In this document: one piece after another, positions 56,481 to 64,000 of the stretch
How the letters are laid out: each line of letters opens with the position of its first letter
How positions within the stretch are numbered: position 1 is the stretch's first letter
Origin: Tipula vernalis
Lineage: Eukaryota; Arthropoda; Insecta; Diptera; Tipulidae
Length of the DNA: 64,000 nucleotides
Assembly (NCBI GenBank): GCA_958295665.1
Contig: OY282559.1
Span: 129,679,605-129,743,604, forward strand
Reading direction: 5' to 3'
Notes under the pieces: generated by a model
Seen by the model: only the letters and a program-made list of their open reading frames with translations
Told to the model about the DNA's origin: nothing
Database searches by the model: none
Made by a program: the position numbers and the translations under genes

Positions 56481-59480
56481 ATTCAACTGTACGTATGTGT
56501 ATGCTAAGATTTTGATAAATTACTATCCATTGCAGCTAAACCGCGAGAAATTTTACACAGAAATTCAACCGTCATTTAATTAAACAAACCTCTACAACCT
56601 ATACATAATCAATAGAATAGCTTTATACATAGTTTATAGTTTATACACAGATAAACAAACGCCATTAGAATTGTTTTTAGGAAGCTGCGCGAGTTACGTT
56701 CTGCAGTTGTTGACTTATAAAAACACTTTATAATTTTATGTTGAACGTTTTTAAGTAGTTAGATGTTGGTTGTTCAAAGTCTTATAATAATCTGAATTTT
56801 TTTATATTGTTAAGAATATTTATAGTTAACAATCATGCAAAATAATATGATGCGATATAATAAAAATAAAGATAACAAATAATAATGAACAAGTGTTCAT
56901 TGTGATTTTAAATATAAAGCTAATAAAGACTACCAAAAAAAATGAACGAGTGTTCTTTTCGATAACTGCTAAAATGCAATTTTATCATTTAATAAAAGCA
57001 AGAGATTTGGATTATAAATATTATGGTAAGTAAGATAACAAATCTGATTCCTCTTCGAAATGTTTGTTATGTTAAAGATAAAAGGTTTGCTATGATTATT
57101 ATGTTGTTGTTGTAGGGGGTGAAGTCGTCGGACGTAACTCGCGCTTGGCTCGAAAAGTTTTTTTTCGGCATATTTCGATGTATTATACCTTGAGCGTGTT
57201 AAGCTAATTCGGCTCGATTTCTATTTCTTTTATTTATTCTGTATTTGTTATTTTTTTTTGTTCACTCCTCTTTGATACTGTATTTTCTGATGTTTGGCAA
57301 ATATTCATCGTAAATTAGCTAAAGTGGAAGAGCAAAGGATTGCTAACTTTTTCTGAGCTAATCGGTGGAGAAGGTCATCGTATATTAACTGCTGATCAAA
57401 TATTTTCTGATGAAACTAGAGTTTAAGTTGATTAAGACCACTGTTGACGAGAAGGGAAACACAACACAACAATATATTGGAATTAAAACTATTTGTACGG
57501 ATCTAGTAATTAGGCTAGTTTATGTTAGATGTCGCCAATCGCATTATTTTAATGATAATAGCAAGCCGCCAAATTTGCCAGTAAAATAAAAACAAAATAA
57601 AATATGTTTGAGGTCTAAGCGAGTTATCGAACAAAATTTCGTATATAGACATTAATAATGGGAAAAATAAAATAAATTATAACGTATTACGATAAAGAGT
57701 TTTATTTTAACCCAAAACACAATAATAGAGGGATACAATAAGGCACTGGAGATAACATCAAATGCCAAAATACGGGATCATCAACAAGCGTATTTTGGTA
57801 ATAAGTGCCCCAATCAGGAAGGTATCCGTACAAAAACCACCACGAAAATATGTAAATAATAATAAGCCACAATCATTTTTGTGAAAAAAATTCTAAAGAT
57901 TGTAGATATTGGTAATTTTAGGTGACAAAGATTAATTCTGCAATTATTTTACAATTAAATGGGAAATGTTGCAATGAATTTGCCATTTTCTCCTTGCAAT
58001 CTTTCCGCCTTGTTTTAGAATAGATTATACAAATAAAGATCATTGAAAACATTTTCCTAACCATTAAATTTGGCTGTTAAATTTTCAGTTTTTATTTCAT
58101 TTGTTTGCCAAGAGTCAAAGAAATTCTCATCGAAACGACGAATTTATATTATTATCATGGTGTGGTAGAAAAAATGAAAATTTAATGAGAAAAACCTTTT
58201 CCAACGCAAAAGTAAGACGGAAAGGAGCTTACATTATTTTTACTATCTTACTATTAAAAAATGCAGGTTGTCAGTTTTAATAATCAGATTTCTAGTTTAG
58301 TTGTGGAAGTAAATTTTATGCTTTTATCTACTTGGGTTATGTTTTTTTACTTACATTTTGTTAGTAATTATGTGTAATCAGTACGTCAATCAATTGCTAA
58401 GTTGTATTAATTGTTCAAAATATATTTTCATATTTGTCATGTTGTACAATATAATAAATAATATATGTACCTCCTATTACAGCTACCAAACAATCGATAT
58501 CATGATAACTATACGTAACTAATAAAATTATTGGGCCAAACATACCCACACGCCATGGTCATGTATAAGTACTGACACGTCATTTTTAATTTGGTCAAAT
58601 TGGAAATTAATTCGAAATATACAATCCCATCTATATAATTACTTATATTGATCCTACAAATGGGTAGATTAGAATCTTATAGTGTTATTTGTAACTTGTT
58701 TGTAAATGTACCTAATGTAAAACTACATTTCGTAAAATGGAGTCCCCAATTAATTGTATTTTAGTAACAAGTGTGAAAAAATCAGTCAACCGTGGGATGC
58801 ATAAATATATTGCACAACAAAAAATTTGACAAGCATACGATAATCGTAAAAGTAAAAGTAAATTTGTACAATTTTATTTAAATTATATTAATCAAATTAC
58901 TAAATTTAAATATAAACCTAAAAATATTTTTTGGTACGCGTATTTTTCATTGATAAAATTTTAATCAAAAATATTCAATTTTTCATGGGTTCCTATTTGA
59001 AATTGTAAAATGTACTCCCCTTAAATTAAGTTTCTTTAAAAATTGATCTGATACTGATGGCTTGTATATATAGATGCCCTTTGCTAAAGACCTAGCGGCC
59101 GTAATAAATAGCTTATCTAGCTTTCTATACATAGACTTACCAATATTTGATGAACATCTGCATCAAATTGTTGCAGAAAAATCGACTTTGTGAACCAGTG
59201 GAGCCACCCGATATTTCTACAAGAGTCAGTTGATAAATTGTAAATCTGTATAAGCAATGAAAGTAAAAAATCCAATAAAAATAGTTTCTTTCTTTAAATA
59301 ATAGAATTTCGTTTTCGACAAAGGTAAGCCCCCAAATTTTTCTGTGGCGAGATAATAAAAATCGAAAATCAACCTGTTCTCCCAACTGCACTCAACTATC
59401 AAGAAAAGCTTCACTACACAAATTTTTCAAGAGAATAATCTGCGACCGTATTACGCAATTAAATACAACATGAAAATGAA
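56481..59480. other. AT-rich intergenic sequence
   Basis: No protein motif was recognised. A 13-bp inverted pair GCGCGAGTTACGT lies at 56687-56699 and 57132-57144 in otherwise AT-rich DNA and may mark the ends of a roughly 460-bp non-autonomous element. The minus-strand frame at 59137-59391 has no recognisable family. Confidence 0.45.
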
Positions 59481-59483
59481 ATA

Positions 59484-59890
59484 ATTATCAAATGGCTGAT
59501 CCCTGGGGTCGCCCATATAAACAACAAACATTATTTTCATTAAACGTTGTACGATTTTCCGCCGACGAAATTTGTTCAACAAAAATCAAAAGTCCCTAAG
59601 TGAAATGATTTTTTTTTTTCGAATGTCCATAGTATGAACTTTATGGTACAGCACAATAGATCTTTTAGGTCGCAGTGCCAGGTGGCTTATTGCCCACATA
59701 GCCCTTCAATAATAATGCACTTGCTGTAAAAATTATCAAATGGCCAGTCCTGGGGGTCGGCCATATCGATAACAGACAATATTTTTATAATTTTTGTATA
59801 AATTCCATACAAAGAACATTCGAGAAAAATCCTTTGACATTGGGACTTTTGATTTTTGCTGAACAAATTTCGTAGGCGAAAAATCGTAGC
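59484..59890. repeat. inverted-repeat structure with about 90-bp arms
   Basis: The segment 59549-59636 (GTACGATTTTCCGCCGACGA, then AATTTGTTCAACAAAAATCA, then AAAGTCCC) matches the reverse complement of about 59802-59888 with scattered differences. In addition, ATTATCAAATGG...GGGGTCG(C/G)CCATAT occurs twice in direct orientation, at 59484 and 59732. The combination suggests a small foldback or MITE-like element. No ORF. Confidence 0.75.
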
Positions 59891-59957
59891 AGTTTACTGT
59901 GATAATTTGGGACTATTCGGTTTTTCCAAAAATATGACAAAAATTAGTAAATAGGTC

Positions 59958-61308
59958 TGTGAATTTGAATGATGATTAATCCACAACCGACAGAGACGGC
60001 TACAAACAACCTAACCGTCTTTTTAAGAATAAGGACTGGGACATAGCGCTCATACAGGAGCCTTGGACCAACACGAAGAAGATTAAAAGTTTTGCAGCCA
60101 ATACGACACGGCTGCGGATAGGCCGCATACAGCAATTCTTTGTCGCTCAAGGCACCATATCTTCTCTATTAACCAATTTATTTCTAGGAATATCACGGCT
60201 GGTTCAATAGAAATGCCCTTACCAAAAGGGGGCAGGAGGGTGATTGGCATCGCTTCTGCATACTTTCCCGGGGATGAAAATGATCCCCCTCCAGAATTGA
60301 TACAGAGTTTCGTGAATTATTGCACGATACATCACCAAAAATTCATCATTGGTTGCGACGCTAATACACACCACTTAGTCTGGGGAAACAGAGCAACACC
60401 AATTTAACAGGTGAGCAACTTTTTGAATTCTGTCTTAGTAACAACTAAGCAGTTAACAATAAAGGAAGTGTTCAATCTTGTGACTGAACATGAGTACCAT
60501 TTAATTTAATTTTAAGTAATAAACAAATAAATTGTTTCCAGAAAAATCGCATAGGTTACATAAAGCGAAATATTAATAACGGAAGTAAGCATATATTCAA
60601 TTTGTCAACTAGGCAAAAAAGTTTAGAATGTAAGAATATCCACAATATTATGAAAAAGAAACGCATAATAGAAACATACTATTAAGCAGTTTCTAAAAAT
60701 GTATTTAAACTCGAAATTTATTAAAAATAAGGCAAACTTAACTTAATCACCAAAAGTGTAGTTTTTAATTATCCTTCTAATTAAACCCCACCAGCGGTAA
60801 TTTGGTTACCTCCAGTGCAATTCTCGACTGGCATGTGTCCAAGGAAGCATCCCTCTCAGATCACATATACATCAGGTTTGATATCAATATCCCTTTGAGA
60901 CAAGAGTTGATGGTAAGGATACCAAAACGCACCAACTGGCCAGTCTATAATGACAGACTTTCGGATAACTTAGTTGGCCTATAGACCACGACAAACTCTG
61001 TCGATTACCTCCACAGAGTTGCAAATGACGTTACAGAGGCAATAATTAATGACTTTTGATATAGTTACCCCCCTGGTGCGTATTAAAGGCACCAGGGATG
61101 TTCCTTGGTGGAACCAAAACTTGGAAAACATGAGACGGAATGTCCGTAAACTATTTAATAGGGCTAAGAGGACGAACGATTGGACTACATATCAGAATTC
61201 CCATACCCAATACAACATAGCTGTCAGGCAGAGCAAAAGACTCAGCTGGAGAGACTTCTGTAAGAAAATAGACAAACTACCTATGGCGTGTCGACTTCAG
61301 AAGGCTGA
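59958..61308 (+). pseudogene. R1/LOA-type non-LTR endonuclease remnant
   Basis: Plus-strand frames give DWDIALIQEPWTNTKKIKSF (catalytic Glu region, about 60035-60095). At 60213-60407 come VIGIASAYFPGDENDPPPEL and FIIGCDANTHHLVWGN, the endonuclease Asp/Asn box. Then NTNLTGEQLFEFCLSNN follows in the next frame. After an unrelated segment at about 60480-60790 the coding pattern resumes with LDWHVSKEASLSDHIYIRF (SDH box). It continues into the pre-RT linker with VPWWNQNLENMRRNVRKLFN and SWRDFCKKIDKLP. The sequence is then cut by the GATGGT array, so the RT is missing. Multiple stops and shifts show it is dead. Confidence 0.82.
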
Positions 61309-63110
61309 ATGGTGATGGTGAATGGTGATGGTGATGGTGATGGTGATGGTGATGGTGATGGTGATGGTGATGGTGATGGTGATGGTGATGGTGATGGTGA
61401 TGGTGATGGTGATGGTGATGGTGATGGTGATGGTGATGGTGATGGTGATGGTGATGGTGATGGTGATGGTGATGGTGATGGTGATGGTGATGGTGATGGT
61501 GATGGTGATGGTGATGGTGATGGTGATGGTGATGGTGATGGTGATGGTGATGGTGATGGTGATGGTGATGGTGATGGTGATGGTGATGGTGATGGTGATG
61601 GTGATGGTGATGGTGATGGTGATGGTGATGGTGATGGTGATGGTGATGGTGATGGTGATGGTGATGGTGATGGTGATGGTGATGGTGATGGTGATGGTGA
61701 TGGTGATGGTGATGGTGATGGTGATGGTGATGGTGATGGTGATGGTGATGGTGATGGTGATGGTGATGGTGATGGTGATGGTGATGGTGATGGTGATGGT
61801 GATGGTGATGGTGATGGTGATGGTGATGGTGATGGTGATGGTGATGGTGATGGTGATGGTGATGGTGATGGTGATGGTGATGGTGATGGTGATGGTGATG
61901 GTGATGGTGATGGTGATGGTGATGGTGATGGTGATGGTGATGGTGATGGTGATGGTGATGGTGATGGTGATGGTGATGGTGATGGTGATGGTGATGGTGA
62001 TGGTGATGGTGATGGTGATGGTGATGGTGATGGTGATGGTGATGGTGATGGTGATGGTGATGGTGATGGTGATGGTGATGGTGATGGTGATGGTGATGGT
62101 GATGGTGATGGTGATGGTGATGGTGATGGTGATGGTGATGGTGATGGTGATGGTGATGGTGATGGTGATGGTGATGGTGATGGTGATGGTGATGGTGATG
62201 GTGATGGTGATGGTGATGGTGATGGTGATGGTGATGGTGATGGTGATGGTGATGGTGATGGTGATGGTGATGGTGATGGTGATGGTGATGGTGATGGTGA
62301 TGGTGATGGTGATGGTGATGGTGATGGTGATGGTGATGGTGATGGTGATGGTGATGGTGATGGTGATGGTGATGGTGATGGTGATGGTGATGGTGATGGT
62401 GATGGTGATGGTGATGGTGATGGTGATGGTGATGGTGATGGTGATGGTGATGGTGATGGTGATGGTGATGGTGATGGTGATGGTGATGGTGATGGTGATG
62501 GTGATGGTGATGGTGATGGTGATGGTGATGGTGATGGTGATGGTGATGGTGATGGTGATGGTGATGGTGATGGTGATGGTGATGGTGATGGTGATGGTGA
62601 TGGTGATGGTGATGGTGATGGTGATGGTGATGGTGATGGTGATGGTGATGGTGATGGTGATGGTGATGGTGATGGTGATGGTGATGGTGATGGTGATGGT
62701 GATGGTGATGGTGATGGTGATGGTGATGGTGATGGTGATGGTGATGGTGATGGTGATGGTGATGGTGATGGTGATGGTGATGGTGATGGTGATGGTGATG
62801 GTGATGGTGATGGTGATGGTGATGGTGATGGTGATGGTGATGGTGATGGTGATGGTGATGGTGATGGTGATGGTGATGGTGATGGTGATGGTGATGGTGA
62901 TGGTGATGGTGATGGTGATGGTGATGGTGATGGTGATGGTGATGGTGATGGTGATGGTGATGGTGATGGTGATGGTGATGGTGATGGTGATGGTGATGGT
63001 GATGGTGATGGTGATGGTGATGGTGATGGTGATGGTGATGGTGATGGTGATGGTGATGGTGATGGTGATGGTGATGGTGATGGTGATGGTGATGGTGATG
63101 GTGATGGTGA
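61309..63110 (+). repeat. (GATGGT)~298 satellite array
   Basis: A perfect hexamer array at 61322-63110, preceded by an imperfect start (GAATGGTGATGGTGAATGG at 61306-61324). Line-by-line phase is constant. Four long frames across it (Asp-Gly, Met-Val, Pro-Ser and Ile-Thr dipeptide repeats) are artefacts. It begins directly at the end of recognisable R1/LOA linker codons. Confidence 0.97.
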
Positions 63111-63275
63111 ATTCACCATGATATGATGTTATCATTGTGTGATGGCTTGATGGTATGACGGTAAGATGGTGCGATAGTGTTTGGTTATGATCATTAGACT
63201 GTACGATGGTGTTATTTCAAGATGGTCTGATGGTGGTGGTATGATGATATGATTGTTAGATGTTACGAAGATTAG
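63111..63275 (+). repeat. degenerate GATGGT/GATGNT flank of the array
   Basis: Scattered GATG, GATGGT, GATGGTG and ATGATAT words separated by other sequence, with an abrupt change at 63111 (ATTCACCATGATATGATG). This looks like an older, decayed part of the same array. Confidence 0.75.
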
Positions 63276-64000
63276 CAGTACTGTTGGCAAAATTGAAGTC
63301 CAATCTGGAATTTTAAGGTATGATCCTCATCTCTGTATTAGCTATTAGCTTTTGAATAGTAACTAGTTATCCTGATTCAATGAAAGCCCAGTAAGGCAGA
63401 TACTTTCAATTATAAATTTGATTCAAATGGAGATCCGTGATCAGTAACCAAAGTAACAACATTTTATCATCCAAAATTAAATCCGCGAATGTATTGCGAT
63501 TTCCGGATCTAATTATGTTGAACTAATGTTATTGTTAGCCGAAACTAAACGAATTGCTGAATTAAACTTATTTGATGTTGAAGGACGAGTATCTTTACTT
63601 GCTGGATCGCGATCGTGTAAATTATGCGAATTACACAAGAAGGAACCTCATCAACTTAAAACGTTGATTAGTTGATCAACGGTTTTTCACATTTTGAAAA
63701 CATTGGAGGATTCAGAGGCTACATCGTCCAACAATGTGTAGACAAAACAAGGCAGGTCGCTAACGATGAACGGGAGACTTGGCCCAGTGGATTTTAGGGG
63801 AATCTTCAAAAATGTATTGATGGCCGGTGCTGAGAATATGGTAAAACTTTCACTCGATATTCGAAAGTAAAATGAAAATCAGGCGGCTTCGAAAGTATTT
63901 CATAACTGATAAGACCAACATAATAGCACCTGATCAGATAAAAACACCAGCAAGTAATAAGAAGTAGCAAAAATCCTAGTGGCGAAGGTTTCAGTTATTT
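63276..64000. other. unassigned sequence at the right edge
   Basis: More balanced in composition than the AT-rich stretches, especially 63580-63900, but no motif was recognised on either strand. The missing part of the R1/LOA element was not found here. Confidence 0.4.

Noticed and set aside
59137..59414. Overlapping minus-strand frames of 84 and 62 residues
   Set aside because: No family pattern could be recognised and the two frames compete for the same DNA.
61281..63135. Four open frames of about 600 residues (Pro-Ser, Ile-Thr, Asp-Gly, Met-Val repeats)
   Set aside because: They are translations of a perfect hexamer array with no unique sequence of their own; no evidence of a gene.

Overview
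The window looks like AT-rich, repeat-saturated intergenic or heterochromatic DNA from an insect, most likely a fly. The evidence is the element repertoire: Ty3/gypsy, BEL/Pao, Jockey-type and CR1/L2-type and R1/LOA-type non-LTR elements, Penelope, Helitron, an irritans-type mariner and a tRNA-derived SINE. There is also one multi-exon gene with GT-AG introns. No conventional host gene, rRNA or tRNA gene was recognised. The species cannot be named from the sequence alone.

Layout. 0-9 kb holds a decayed gypsy pol (minus strand), a tRNA-like SINE with a perfect 12-bp target duplication, a 425-bp tandem repeat and a decayed Helitron helicase. 9-13 kb is quiet AT-rich DNA with one dispersed repeat. 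13-22 kb is a nested stack. A decayed BEL/Pao element (plus strand) is split by an 856-bp module carrying 47 perfect copies of an 8-mer, and again by a nearly intact 4.4-kb non-LTR retrotransposon (minus strand; ORF1, endonuclease and reverse transcriptase). 22-26 kb holds a jockey RT fragment and an unclassified conserved fragment. 26.4-30.8 kb is one perfect array of about 623 copies of the heptamer GTTAAAA.

36.6-46.6 kb is the most interesting block. On the minus strand there is an intact 796-residue zinc-finger plus transposase-like protein with CACTA/CMC-type motifs. Immediately upstream of it (37 nt between stop and start) lies an intact eight-exon gene for a 540-residue protein with an N-terminal SAM domain. 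That gene model was assembled here from splice sites, and its exon lengths sum to an exact reading frame. Short repeats flank the pair, and a possible terminal inverted repeat (CACGGAAA...) lies about 9.95 kb apart. I read this as a two-gene, possibly autonomous CACTA-like transposon. The SAM protein could be its oligomerising accessory factor; that role is inference.

46.6-64 kb carries a Penelope fragment, a 171-bp repeat family present in both orientations and split by a complete but mutated 1,280-bp mariner, and a 1.37-kb foldback-like element rich in CAGCCGAAA motifs. Further on are a T-rich low-complexity tract, a second small inverted-repeat structure, and a decayed R1/LOA-type endonuclease region that runs into a 1.8-kb perfect GATGGT array.

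Nearly all long open frames in the satellite arrays are artefacts of repeats. The only intact protein genes appear to be the two at 37.4-44.1 kb and, apart from one homopolymer frameshift, the ORFs of the non-LTR element at 17-21 kb.
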